A stretch of 64,000 nucleotides of DNA from an uncultured Aquimarina sp. (GTDB lineage: Bacteria > Bacteroidota > Bacteroidia > Flavobacteriales > Flavobacteriaceae), in the NCBI GenBank assembly GCA_947492105.1, contig CANLMN010000008.1:98133-162132 (forward strand). Direction: 5' to 3'. The position numbers were made by a program, and so were the translations under genes. Shown piece after piece: positions 46,238-55,092 of the stretch (position 1 is its first letter; every line of letters begins with the position of its first letter). Below the pieces are notes generated by a model, which searched no databases, was not told the DNA's origin, and saw only the letters and a list, made by a program, of their open reading frames with translations.

Positions 46238-46697
46238 CGTTGCGAGGTTTTATCATCCCGGCAATTGTTCCATGACATACTACCTTGTTTTGTGAATTAT
46301 ACATGCTGACTTCGCATTTGAGTTTATGAAATCTAAAATATATTTTTTTGGACACGACCCGAACTTGCTCTCCAGGAAAAACAGGAGCAAAATACTGAAC
46401 ATCACTACTACTCAATGCTATTTGAAGCATGTTCGTATCCAGGCCTTCTAAGGACGTCTGTTTATTCTCTGCTACAAGATATATCCCCAAACAGACGACA
46501 CCAATCTGCGCCATACATTCGGTCAACAATACTCCCGGTGTTACGGGATGATTTTTGAAATGTCCTTGATAAAAATAAGCTTCTTTTGGAAATGTATATA
46601 CTCCCGACACTCCGTCATGTGCTACATGGAAAAGCTCATCCACGAACAAAAACGGTTCACTGTAGGGTAATTGTTCTATGATTTCTTGATGAAGCAT
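46230..46697 (-). CDS. Hot-dog fold beta-hydroxyacyl-ACP dehydratase
   Basis: A FabZ/FabA-like protein of 155 residues that would remove water from 3-hydroxyacyl-ACP. The catalytic His is in GHFKNHPVTPGVLLTE (about 50-65), and the acidic residue follows in LLTECMAQIGVV. The C-terminal strand has GEQVRVVSKKIYFRFHKLKCEV. It overlaps the downstream ketosynthase gene by 8 bases, indicating tight coupling, and follows the SDR gene by about 50 bases. A thioesterase-like role is the alternative for this fold. Confidence 0.85.
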   Translation of the reverse strand: MLHQEIIEQLPYSEPFLFVDELFHVAHDGVSGVYTFPKEAYFYQGHFKNHPVTPGVLLTECMAQIGVVCLGIYLVAENKQTSLEGLDTNMLQIALSSSDVQYFAPVFPGEQVRVVSKKIYFRFHKLKCEVSMYNSQNKVVCHGTIAGMIKPRNDE

Positions 46698-46748
46698 TTA
46701 TTGATTTTCGTTTTATAAGCACTCTTTTTTATTTCTCTTTTACTTTTG

Positions 46749-47540
46749 TTATTGCAAATGTTCACCACCATTTACAGGGATGATACATCCATTAATCCAA
46801 GAAGCCTCTTCTTTGGTTAATAAATATACAACATTTGCTACATCTGTTACGGTTGTCAATCGTCCGTACGGATTTCGCTTGATGCTGTGTTCTTTTAGTT
46901 GCTCACTCCCTGGGATCATACGAAAAGATGTAGTATCTACCACTCCTGCTTGGATGCAATTAGCTCGGATTCCATGAGGAGCAAACTCTAATGCAATACT
47001 TCTGGTAATAGCTTCTAAGGCTACTTTTGCTACAGAAACAGCTGCATAATTTGCCCAAGCCTTGGTATTACCTTCGCTAGTAAAAGAAATCACTCGAGCA
47101 TCTGCTGCAAATAATTTTGCTTCGTGCAAGGAACGTACCCAATCGTACAGACTTACTGCCATAGCATCTAGGGTAAGATGAAAATCCTGATTTTGCAATG
47201 TTGCTTCGTTATCGACCATCGGTTTGAGATTCCCCTTAGCAATACTATGTACTAACACTTTGAGTTTTCCATCTTTCATTTTTTCGGCAATAGCACTAAT
47301 CATATCTTTGCGCCGATCAATGCGAGTCGCATCTATATTTACAGATAGACACTGCACACCACTCTCTTTGATCACTGGAATCGCTGTTTCCAAATCAGTC
47401 AAATCGACTTTTCTACTCCGATGTACAATAAAAATATTGAGGCCATGTTTTGCTAGTTTTATTGCAGAAGCCAATCCCAAGCCCGAGCTTCCGCCCAAAA
47501 TTAATGCCCACTCATTAGTATTTTTGAATTCTTGTATCAT
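46749..47540 (-). CDS. SDR-family reductase, FabI-like enoyl-ACP reductase
   Basis: A Rossmann-fold SDR of 263 residues. The cofactor loop is LGGSSGLGLA (15-24). The catalytic Tyr and Lys are Tyr165 and Lys172, spaced Y-x6-K as in enoyl-ACP reductases of the FabI/FabL type; classical SDRs have Y-x3-K. VHSIAKGNLKP (98-108) and the loop GVVDTTSFRMIPG also fit an enoyl reductase. It leads the five-gene run SDR-dehydratase-ketosynthase-ACP-PPTase, which would supply nearly all steps of an acyl elongation cycle. A ketoreductase role is not excluded. Confidence 0.85.
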   Translation of the reverse strand: MIQEFKNTNEWALILGGSSGLGLASAIKLAKHGLNIFIVHRSRKVDLTDLETAIPVIKESGVQCLSVNIDATRIDRRKDMISAIAEKMKDGKLKVLVHSIAKGNLKPMVDNEATLQNQDFHLTLDAMAVSLYDWVRSLHEAKLFAADARVISFTSEGNTKAWANYAAVSVAKVALEAITRSIALEFAPHGIRANCIQAGVVDTTSFRMIPGSEQLKEHSIKRNPYGRLTTVTDVANVVYLLTKEEASWINGCIIPVNGGEHLQ

Positions 47541-47842
47541 ATCATTTTCTTGTTCTAAAAAGATCTAGCCGCATGCTTTTTACCGGATCTTATAAACCTC
47601 ATATCAACCTATGATCTGTTGTTTTTTTTTATTAAAATTATTGACTGACAAACAATAATTTTGATCTTATACCATTTATACTTTTCAACTTATTGGGATA
47701 AAATTTTCTTTTTTCGCCTCAGCTTCAGCATAAAAGCAAACCATAACTACGGCTATGCTTGATGTTTCTGCTGAAGCTGAAACAAAAAATCTTAATTTTT
47801 CTTTCCGGTAAACTCAAACAACAAATGGTATTATTATCCCTT
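47541..47842. other. Intergenic region with repeat copy C1
   Basis: This 302-base gap separates the type III PKS gene from the SDR gene on the same strand. Most of it (47690-47835) is a family C repeat that can fold into a hairpin and might reduce read-through. No ORF is seen. Confidence 0.5.
47690..47835 (+). repeat. Dispersed intergenic repeat, family C copy 1
   Basis: Inverted arms CAGCTTCAGCA (47721-47731) and TGCTGAAGCTG enclose a spacer with CGGCTATGCTTGATG. AATCTTAATTTTTCTTTCC and TCAAACAACAAATGGTATTA follow. It aligns with 52968-53122 and 58308-58455 in the same orientation. Confidence 0.7.
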
Positions 47843-48895
47843 TTACCACTCCAACAAAATCCGTTGTGCAGAAAACCCTGGTCCAAAACTGAGCATCAGT
47901 CCCAAATCACCCTTGGACAATTCTTTTTGCATAAAACGTTCCAGAACAAATAACACTGTTGCACTACTCATATTCCCATACTCCCGCAAAACGGCTTTGG
48001 TATCATCAATATTCTTTCCCATCAAACCAAATAATTCTTCGACAGTCTGGACTATTTTTTTTCCACCTGGATGGAAAACCAAATGTGATATATCCTCTAT
48101 TGTTTTTCCGTGTGTTTCTAAAAAAGGATTGACAATAGCCGGAAAATGATGAGAAATTTGTGTTGGTACTTCTTTGTCCAAAATCATTTGCAACCCTTGA
48201 TTCGTCAACTTGAACCCCATCATATCTGTTGCATCATAAAAATGATACATGCTATCTCCCAAGATTTTTGGTCCCACAGCATCTTCTTCTGAAGAAAGCA
48301 AGGTACAGGCAGCTCCATCTCCAAAAATTGCAGCACTAACCATATTGGTCATACTATAATCCTCTAATTGAAATGTTGCTGTTGGTGCCTCTATTGCAAT
48401 TACGGCTGCACGTTTTCCTGGATGTGCTTGCAAAAAATTTCGTGCATAAATAATTCCTGACACGCCTGCAGCGCAGCCCATTTCTGTAACTGGCAAACGA
48501 ATGATATCCTGTTTGAGTCCCAACTCATTGATCAAATAAGCATCTATGGATGGAATCATAATCCCTGTACAACTCACTGTAATAATATAATCCAAACTCT
48601 TGCTTTCCCATTGAGCTTGTTTTAATGCTTTTTGTAATACTTGAGTTCCTAATTTTTTTACTTCCCTAATATAAATATCATTTTTATCTTCAAAAGAAGT
48701 TGCTGTAAACACTTCTTCTATATCCATAATTCCATAACGTTTATCTACAGCAGCTCCTTCAAATATTTTGACAACTTTGCGTCTAAAGCGCTCGTCTTGA
48801 TCAGACAGCCATTGTTTGACAAAAGGAAGAATCATTTTTGTTTCTCGACAATATGGAGGAAGTTGTGTTGTTACCGAAGTTATTTTTACGCTCAT
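47843..48895 (-). CDS. Type III polyketide synthase (chalcone synthase-like)
   Basis: A homodimeric condensing enzyme of 350 residues that extends acyl-CoA (or acyl-ACP) with malonyl-CoA without an ACP arm. The triad is complete: Cys141 in TEMGCAAGVSG, His275 in LVFHPGGKK and Asn308 in REYGNMSSATV. SCTGIMIPSIDA and GDGAACTLLSS are also typical, and the C-terminus has FGPGFSAQRILLEW. Bacterial relatives make alkylresorcinols, pyrones or quinolones. It lies upstream of the SDR-to-PPTase run, separated by a 300-base gap, and about 80 bases downstream of kynureninase on the same strand. The product is unknown. Confidence 0.92.
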   Translation of the reverse strand: MSVKITSVTTQLPPYCRETKMILPFVKQWLSDQDERFRRKVVKIFEGAAVDKRYGIMDIEEVFTATSFEDKNDIYIREVKKLGTQVLQKALKQAQWESKSLDYIITVSCTGIMIPSIDAYLINELGLKQDIIRLPVTEMGCAAGVSGIIYARNFLQAHPGKRAAVIAIEAPTATFQLEDYSMTNMVSAAIFGDGAACTLLSSEEDAVGPKILGDSMYHFYDATDMMGFKLTNQGLQMILDKEVPTQISHHFPAIVNPFLETHGKTIEDISHLVFHPGGKKIVQTVEELFGLMGKNIDDTKAVLREYGNMSSATVLFVLERFMQKELSKGDLGLMLSFGPGFSAQRILLEW

Positions 48896-48972
48896 TTTTG
48901 GATTTCTAATTTCTAGCTTTGATTTTTTTTTGGATTTCGGCTCGGCTTTCTACTCATGCATCTGCAATTTTT

Positions 48973-50250
48973 TCAATGATGTAGCACTCCTTTTTTCAGT
49001 ATTTGCCCGAATCGATACATATCTTCATAGGAGCAATAAAAAGGTGCCGGTGCCAAACGGATTACATTTGGCTCTCTCCAATCTACAATAACCCCCTGCT
49101 CCATTAAATAATGAAACAATGCTTTGCCCTCTCCATGCAAAAATACAGAAAGTTGTGTACCACGTTCTTGTTGATTTAAAGGAGTAATAATTTCAAAATT
49201 CCCATTAACCTCTTGGGCAATCGTTTGTATAATAAATGCTAAATAAGCTACAATTTGATTTCTTTTGGTTACCAAAACGTCCATGCCCACCTGGTCAAAA
49301 AGCTGCAATGAGGCTAAGTATGGTGCCATCGCTAATACCGGTGCATTACTAATTTGCCAAGCATTTGCATCGGGTTCTGGCTGAAACTCTGGTTCCATTA
49401 AAAACCGACGCTCTTTGTTATGCCCCCACCAGCCCTCAAACCTAGGAATCTCTTTGGTACCATGATGTTTTTCGTGAACAAAATACCCGGACATATTTCC
49501 AGGACCGCTATTCATATATTTATAACTACACCACGCGGCAAAATCTACTTCATGATCATGTAAATTTACTATCACATTCCCTGCTGCATGTGCCAAATCC
49601 CAACCAACAAAAGCACCAATAGCGTGTCCTGCTGCTGTGATTTTTTTGATATCAAACACCTGCCCTGTATAATAATTAACACCTCCTATTAATACCAAAG
49701 CACATTCTGTCCCTACCGCTTCAATTTGTTTCAAAATATCTTCGGTACGAAAGGTATGCTCTCCTGATCTTTTTTTGAGTGTAACGACCGCATCTTTGGG
49801 GTCATACCCATGAAAACGTACTTGACTATCTATCATATACTGATCACTGGGAAATGCTTTTTCTTCACAAATAATTTTATATCGATTCCCATTGGGTCGA
49901 TAAAAAGAAACCATTAATAAATGTAAATTGACGGTAAGCGTATTCATCACTCCTACTTCGCTAGGTTTGGCACCTACTACTTTGGATAATGATTGCGAAA
50001 AACGCTCATGATAGTCCCACCAAGGTTTATCGGCATAGAAGTGTCCTTCTACTGCCAAATTTGCCCAATCAGTCATCACTTCATTGACATAATCTTTGGC
50101 AGATTTGGGTTGTAGTCCTAACGAATTTCCAGTGAAATAAATTACCTGTTTATTATTGATCTTAGGAAAATAAAATTGCTCTCGGTATGATTGCAATGGA
50201 TCAGTCCGATCGAGCTTTTGAGCAAACTCCAAAGTGTTTTCAAAATTCAT
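48973..50250 (-). CDS. kynU: Kynureninase
   Basis: A PLP enzyme of 425 residues that cleaves kynurenine to anthranilate (or 3-hydroxykynurenine to 3-hydroxyanthranilate) plus Ala. The cofactor Lys is K244 in WCSYKYMNSGPG, preceded by the Asp of GWDLAHAAGN (217-225). YFTGNSLGLQPK (38-49) and ALFHYLMEQGVIVDWREPNVIRLAP (near the end) are also diagnostic. No kynurenine monooxygenase or other NAD-synthesis gene is adjacent. The nearest neighbour is the type III PKS gene 77 bases downstream on the same strand, which could mean that anthranilate is a PKS precursor. That link is inference. Confidence 0.94.
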   Translation of the reverse strand: MNFENTLEFAQKLDRTDPLQSYREQFYFPKINNKQVIYFTGNSLGLQPKSAKDYVNEVMTDWANLAVEGHFYADKPWWDYHERFSQSLSKVVGAKPSEVGVMNTLTVNLHLLMVSFYRPNGNRYKIICEEKAFPSDQYMIDSQVRFHGYDPKDAVVTLKKRSGEHTFRTEDILKQIEAVGTECALVLIGGVNYYTGQVFDIKKITAAGHAIGAFVGWDLAHAAGNVIVNLHDHEVDFAAWCSYKYMNSGPGNMSGYFVHEKHHGTKEIPRFEGWWGHNKERRFLMEPEFQPEPDANAWQISNAPVLAMAPYLASLQLFDQVGMDVLVTKRNQIVAYLAFIIQTIAQEVNGNFEIITPLNQQERGTQLSVFLHGEGKALFHYLMEQGVIVDWREPNVIRLAPAPFYCSYEDMYRFGQILKKGVLHH

Positions 50251-50329
50251 TCTCGTGTTTTACCTCAAAAATACGATTTTTGAAGTTAGATGTGGGCTCT
50301 TAGAAACTAGAAGTTCCAAAGCTACAGAC

Positions 50330-51088
50330 TCATTGTAACTTATCCAGTATCTTCTTTGCAGTTTTTTGATGAATTCCTTTGTAATCTATTACATTTTCTA
50401 GAAAATATCGAGTACTATCCTGGACTTGTAATTTTAGGTATGTCAATGCTAGATACCACTGTGCATCTTCATAGAACACACTTTTGCGGTCAATCTTCCG
50501 GAATTGTGTTGCTGCCTTTTGTTCCTGATCAGTGCGCAAATAACTATTACCTAAATACAATCGTAGTTTGGGTTTCTCTACTTGTTCTAATTGTTTCTCT
50601 AAAGCCGAAATAACAGTAACATATGCTCCTTGTTCGTAGGATGTATAAATATTTGCTAGTTCCTCTTCAATCTCTCCTCTTTTGGTATCATCCACTGGAT
50701 AAGGCTTATAATAGGTCGTATACAAATCTAACGTATTCGTATTTGTGCTATGATCCCAAAACAACACTCCTAGACCAACTACAAGGATAGCGGCTATTGC
50801 CAATTTCTTATAAGGAAATCTCGTTTTTGAGGTTGCTGACTTCCCAGTGGTTTTTGTCGTCCTCTTTCTTGTTGTGACAACTTCTTGGTGGATCTTGTTG
50901 ATTTTATTTCTAAAATCCAACGTTTGTTTATCTCCCAAGATTTCGTGCAACTCTCGATGTTTTGCTACTTCGATAGCCAAAGCTTCATCTGTTTGCATCT
51001 GTAATTCCAACATATTCCTTTCTTCTTCAGAAAGGGTGTTGTTGAGATAACGCTCTATCCTATCAAATAACTCTTCCGTTCTTTCCAT
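50330..51088 (-). CDS. Putative anti-sigma / membrane protein with TPR-like C-terminus
   Basis: A 252-residue protein. The N-terminus (FDRIERYLNNTLSEEERNMLELQMQTDEALAIEV) resembles the short zinc-less anti-sigma helices of flavobacteria. A membrane helix follows at about 94-110 (LAIAAILVVGLGVLFW), and a periplasmic part has helical repeats (GAYVTVISALEKQLEQVEKPKLRLYLGNSYLR; FYEDAQWYLALTYLKL), like TPR. It lies six bases downstream of a sigma factor gene, as a membrane-bound regulator of that sigma would. The function is inferred from topology and position. Confidence 0.7.
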   Translation of the reverse strand: MERTEELFDRIERYLNNTLSEEERNMLELQMQTDEALAIEVAKHRELHEILGDKQTLDFRNKINKIHQEVVTTRKRTTKTTGKSATSKTRFPYKKLAIAAILVVGLGVLFWDHSTNTNTLDLYTTYYKPYPVDDTKRGEIEEELANIYTSYEQGAYVTVISALEKQLEQVEKPKLRLYLGNSYLRTDQEQKAATQFRKIDRKSVFYEDAQWYLALTYLKLQVQDSTRYFLENVIDYKGIHQKTAKKILDKLQ

Positions 51089-51094
51089 AACTGC

Positions 51095-51673
51095 TTATTT
51101 TGATGAAGCGTTTTTTAACTCTTGGTAACTTGGACTGCTTTCTAGCATTTCTAATAACTTCTTTTTACAATCAAATTTTTTCTTTCGGGCATAACCTTCC
51201 GAAAAACGTGTTATTTTACTTATTTCACGCATGCTTTTTCCTTCAAAAACCAAAGCAAGAATTTCTCTACATTTTATAGTTAATTTAAAAAAATAGGCCT
51301 GGAATAACTGCTTACGTTCCTGTTCTTGCAAGGACTCTAAAACTGTTGGAGTTAGCACATCCTCAGTTTCTAACAAGGCCTCTCTTGACACTATCCTATA
51401 CTTCTTGCGAAGGCGATTACGCCAAATATTCTTACAAATTGCATAAAAATAGGTATGAATAGAACACTGAATCTCAAAAGAATCTTCTTGTAATTTTTGA
51501 TACAAAAAAACCAAAGCATCCTGAAAAACATCCTCTGCATCCTCGGTATGTCCAGAATTCTGTAGAACATGATGTTGAATTCCTCCCAGATTACGCTGAT
51601 AAAATGCTTTGAGCACCGTACTATCACCACTTGCAATACCTTCCAAAATTGGCTTTTCGTCTTTTCGAGTCAT
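51095..51673 (-). CDS. ECF-type RNA polymerase sigma factor
   Basis: A 192-residue sigma-70 family factor. Region 2 is near 20-90 (TEDAEDVFQDALVFLYQKL; IHTYFYAICKNIWRNRLRKK). Region 4 is near 125-180, with the helix-turn-helix FEGKSMREISKITRFSEGYARKKKFDCKKKLLEML. It starts an apparent two-gene unit with the membrane anti-sigma-like gene six bases downstream. It is a different subfamily from the sigma factor at 553-1101. The region 4 recognition helix does not indicate a target promoter by eye. Confidence 0.88.
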   Translation of the reverse strand: MTRKDEKPILEGIASGDSTVLKAFYQRNLGGIQHHVLQNSGHTEDAEDVFQDALVFLYQKLQEDSFEIQCSIHTYFYAICKNIWRNRLRKKYRIVSREALLETEDVLTPTVLESLQEQERKQLFQAYFFKLTIKCREILALVFEGKSMREISKITRFSEGYARKKKFDCKKKLLEMLESSPSYQELKNASSK

Positions 51674-52291
51674 AAGTTAATATTGCGAAGCTGTAAAACA
51701 TTACATTTTCAAGATTTTTTTTCAACTTATTTTAGCAACTAAAATTTCTACATTAAATTAAAAAACAAGCTACATTATAATATCCTCAAAATTGTTACAA
51801 GTGGTCCATTGGCATCGCCAAGATAAACATACGATGATTATAAAAAGTCGTAGTGAAACAGTACTACAGCACGACTTCTTCATCTGCAACAATACTATTG
51901 TATTTTAAACAACATTGATGCTACGAATGTAACATTTTCATCTTCTTGGTTACTAATTCACAAAATAGACAAACGTTGTTTATCTTATGATTAGTATTAA
52001 TCGCTAGCTCATGTAACGAATAACGCCATTTTTTTTTAACGTTATGCGAATTCCGCTCATTTATTATTAAAGCTGTTTAAACTTTCTAAATTCGTTATAA
52101 AAATCCTTTTTTTTACGCAGTTTCCATCTTTTCGGAAAACTGACTTCTTTCATCTGGTCGATCTTGCCTGAATCAAAAAAGTTTATACCACTTCATTCTA
52201 GAATATCAAACAGTGATAGCTATTAGATATAAATGACAAGAGTATCTTTTCTTTTTTGAATTTGTAGTAGTTTTGTATAAAAATAGCAGGT
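51674..52291. other. Divergent intergenic region with inverted repeat copy D3
   Basis: This 618-base gap lies between a sigma factor gene and an O-methyltransferase gene. It holds a shortened family D copy (52085-52185, inverted). A TAGTTTTG -7-like box at 52268-52275 lies 16 bases before the methyltransferase ATG. No RNA gene is recognised. Confidence 0.45.
52085..52185 (-). repeat. Dispersed intergenic repeat, family D copy 3 (inverted, shortened)
   Basis: Read on the minus strand it gives GGCAAGATCGACCAGATGAAAG, then AAAAGATGGAAACTGCGTAAAA and GGATTTTTATAACGAAT. These are the same blocks and order as at 19965-20135, but about 70 bases of the middle are absent. Confidence 0.5.
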
Positions 52292-52933
52292 ATGCACTTT
52301 ATTCCAGAATCCCTTGATCAGTATGTTGTCACACATTCTGAAAAAGAACCAGAATTACTACAACAATTACATCGTGAAACCTACCTCAAAGTTTTGCAGC
52401 CCCGTATGTTGAGTGGTCATTACCAAGGAAGGCTTCTCAGTATACTCTCCAAACTAATACAACCTAAAAATATTTTGGAAATTGGTACTTACACGGGCTA
52501 TTCTGCTTTGTGTCTTGCAGAAGGACTGCAACAGGATGGCACACTTGATACGATTGATATCAACGAAGAACTTGAGAGTTTGCAACAAAAATATTTTAAA
52601 CTTTCTCCTTACGGAAAACATATAAAACAACACATTGGAAACGCAACAGAAATTATCCCTATGCTGGGAAAACAATTTGATTTAGTTTTTATTGATGCTG
52701 ACAAACCCAATTATCCTACGTATTTTGAATTAATAATTGACAAAATACGACCTGGAGGGGTTATTCTATCAGATAATGTACTTTGGAGTGGCAAAGTATT
52801 AGAACCTGTAAAAGGAGATGACCTATCAACCAATGCTTTATTGACCTATAATAAACTTTTGGCTGAAGATAAAAGAATAGAGACCGTAGTACTTCCTATC
52901 AGGGATGGTCTTACGATCTCTAGAGTTATTTAG
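52292..52933 (+). CDS. SAM-dependent O-methyltransferase (COMT-like class I)
   Basis: A cation-dependent catechol/caffeoyl-type methyltransferase of 213 residues. Motif I is NILEIGTYTGYSALCLAEGL (about 59-78), the metal-site Asp lies in FDLVFIDADKPNYPTYF (about 128-144), and IRPGGVILSDNVLWSGKV follows. Family members methylate catechols, flavonoids or isoflavonoid-like phenols, and a tRNA-modifying subgroup (TrmR) has the same fold. It is about 3.4 kb from the type III PKS and could tailor its product, but the distance and opposite strand make that only a possibility. Confidence 0.9.
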   Translation: MHFIPESLDQYVVTHSEKEPELLQQLHRETYLKVLQPRMLSGHYQGRLLSILSKLIQPKNILEIGTYTGYSALCLAEGLQQDGTLDTIDINEELESLQQKYFKLSPYGKHIKQHIGNATEIIPMLGKQFDLVFIDADKPNYPTYFELIIDKIRPGGVILSDNVLWSGKVLEPVKGDDLSTNALLTYNKLLAEDKRIETVVLPIRDGLTISRVI

Positions 52934-52967
52934 ATAAATAAATACTGTTTTACACCATTTATCCTTT

Positions 52968-53122
52968 AAATTCACTGAGATAGAATTATCTTTTTTCGCC
53001 TCAGCTTCAGCTTAAAAACAAACCTTAACCAAGGCTATGCTTGATTTCTCTACTGAAGCTGAAAACAAAAAAATCTTAATTTTTCTTTCTGGTAAATTCA
53101 AACAACAAATAGTATTATTAAA
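52968..53122 (+). repeat. Dispersed intergenic repeat, family C copy 2
   Basis: It has the same ordered blocks as 47690-47835: TTTTTTCGCCTCAGCTTCAG, CCAAGGCTATGCTTGAT, CTGAAGCTGAAA, ATCTTAATTTTTCTTTC and TTCAAACAACAAATAGTATTA. It fills the gap between two converging genes. Confidence 0.7.
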
Positions 53123-53159
53123 ATTTACAAAAAATCAGGGCAATCAAAAAAGTACAGAA

Positions 53160-54665
53160 CTACTGTACAGCTTTTAACGCATCAATGTTTCCATAACCAA
53201 ATTGACGATCTTTATCAGGATAAAATTCTGATGACTTCCTCATTTTATTCAAAACCTGATCTCTGTTCCAAGTGGGGTTTTTGGACCATACCAATGCTGC
53301 TATACCAGCCGTCATTGCCGTTGCTACAGAAGACCCTCCTATATATCGTGACTGCCCATCATTAAAAGCAAGAATGGGAACAGTTCTCCCTCTATCTTCT
53401 TCTCGTTGCATGGCAATCGTAAATTCGATTTGCTTACCACTATGGCAGTTTCCGCATTTCTTATATCCCTTATCTCTATCCGTAACTCCTGTTACAGCTA
53501 CAGCTTCATCCATACTTGCGGGAAAAGTTACTCCAACAAACGTGGTAAAAGCAGTGGAAGTGCCCCCAGCAACAAAAATTAATTTGCCTTTGCTATACGC
53601 ATACCGAATAGCATCTTTTACATTTCCGATAGAGAACAATGACCCCAAAGACATTGATATAATTTTCACATCACTTCGATTAGCCAAAGCTACGAGTGCA
53701 TCACTTACCCCCTTCTTTTCATAAAAATCGTTGATTAGTACGTCTTCTACAGCACGATATGACACCAAATTACTATTATAAGCAACACCCACAGGTAGGT
53801 CACTATTATTTCGAGGTGATGCAATTACTGCTGCCATTGAGGTACCATGTCCACACTTATCATCTGCACCATCGACAACACGTCTACCTCCAAAAACTGG
53901 AGCATCTATAAACACCCCTAAACGTTCTACAGTTCTCCCTGATGATCGTCCTGTATTGAAACTCGATCCAAGTTTGGACTGATTTTGAGACAAACCTGTA
54001 TCAATAAGCCCAATGGTAGTCCCTACTCCAGTACTTATTTGCCATGCCTTATCTATATTATGAATCTCAAAATTCCATGGTTGTAATGCTGCTGGAGCTA
54101 TCCTTTTGTAATCAGCATTGTTGAGTTTATGACTATTTCTATCACAGCCAGAACCCGATTTTGCTCCCAAATTAGATTTGGGTCTGTAGTGATTATATCC
54201 ATTAGGCTCTACATACCTGACATTTTTATCATCTACTAATGCATTGACAATTGCAAGTGAGTTTACTCGAATATCTATTACGTTAAGTACGGAATCGTCA
54301 TCGATCAATACCTCTTCGCCTGCACTGGTTCTGTAGGTTTCTACATTTTTAATGATTTCTTTTTTAGCAGAAACCATTGCTGCACTTTTCTTAGCTCCTT
54401 CAGAAAAAGACACTCCTTTTTCTCCATACCCTACAGTAAGCATATTACCTCCGTGCATGGCTGCACTGTATAAAACCTTTGCATTGTTTTTCCAATCAAT
54501 ATCACCTTTTGTCCTCAATTGATCCGAGATATACTCATTGATTTCTGTAATCGACAACACATCCTGAGTAGTATTGACTGTGTTTTCGGCATTTGTAACA
54601 TCCTGATCTTCTTGCTGACAAGCAAGCATGATCAGCCCTGCGCATAATAACGTTATTTTTTTCAT
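53160..54665 (-). CDS. S8 (subtilase) family serine protease, lipoprotein
   Basis: An exported, lipid-anchored subtilisin-like protease of 501 residues. The type II signal is MKKITLLCAGLIMLAC (Cys16). Residues about 35-200 look like a propeptide. The triad is Asp222 in GLIDTGLSQ, His273 in GHGTSMAAV and Ser446 in GGSSVATAMTAG. A Cys-x-x-Cys-His segment (CGNCH, 404-408) lies in the loop before the Ser; it could be a disulfide or metal site. There is no T9SS domain. It is a single gene with long gaps around it. The substrate is unknown. Confidence 0.9.
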   Translation of the reverse strand: MKKITLLCAGLIMLACQQEDQDVTNAENTVNTTQDVLSITEINEYISDQLRTKGDIDWKNNAKVLYSAAMHGGNMLTVGYGEKGVSFSEGAKKSAAMVSAKKEIIKNVETYRTSAGEEVLIDDDSVLNVIDIRVNSLAIVNALVDDKNVRYVEPNGYNHYRPKSNLGAKSGSGCDRNSHKLNNADYKRIAPAALQPWNFEIHNIDKAWQISTGVGTTIGLIDTGLSQNQSKLGSSFNTGRSSGRTVERLGVFIDAPVFGGRRVVDGADDKCGHGTSMAAVIASPRNNSDLPVGVAYNSNLVSYRAVEDVLINDFYEKKGVSDALVALANRSDVKIISMSLGSLFSIGNVKDAIRYAYSKGKLIFVAGGTSTAFTTFVGVTFPASMDEAVAVTGVTDRDKGYKKCGNCHSGKQIEFTIAMQREEDRGRTVPILAFNDGQSRYIGGSSVATAMTAGIAALVWSKNPTWNRDQVLNKMRKSSEFYPDKDRQFGYGNIDALKAVQ

Positions 54666-54943
54666 AGCTTATTTTTTTTAGTAAAGTGGTTTGAAATTTC
54701 TGAAATTTGTTCTAAAAATATTTTCCCTGGTAATTTTGACGTTATGTTACCTCTGAGCAGTACTCTAGATCGAAAAAACACTTTTATTGATCAAAAAACA
54801 AAGTCCTTTCAATTACAAAATTAATAAAATCAGAATATTATAATTGTTATTTAACTAAACTATAAGAATAATTTAAAAAAAACAGATATTTATTTATAAT
54901 ATATCAAAAAAACCCTCGAACTACTATAGTATTAACCTCCTAG

Positions 54944-55092
54944 TATACTACTCAATTTAGTTTACTCAATATGACCTATTACCTGATTCTTTTTCCATCT
55001 CAATACTTGTTCATTATCGCATAACTGATACATATGATATAATCACGGTATTTTTTCATAGAGAAGTGGTGTATTTTTTTATTTGCTATAAA
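54944..55092 (+). repeat. Family B repeat, left copy of a near-identical direct repeat pair
   Basis: This 149-base stretch is nearly the same as 58022-58169, with four substitutions and one T indel by eye. It shares the box GATTCTTTTTCCATCT and the general layout of the family B copies at 41.8 and 62.2 kb. With its partner it brackets the deaminase/lipoprotein gene pair in the same orientation. Confidence 0.85.
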
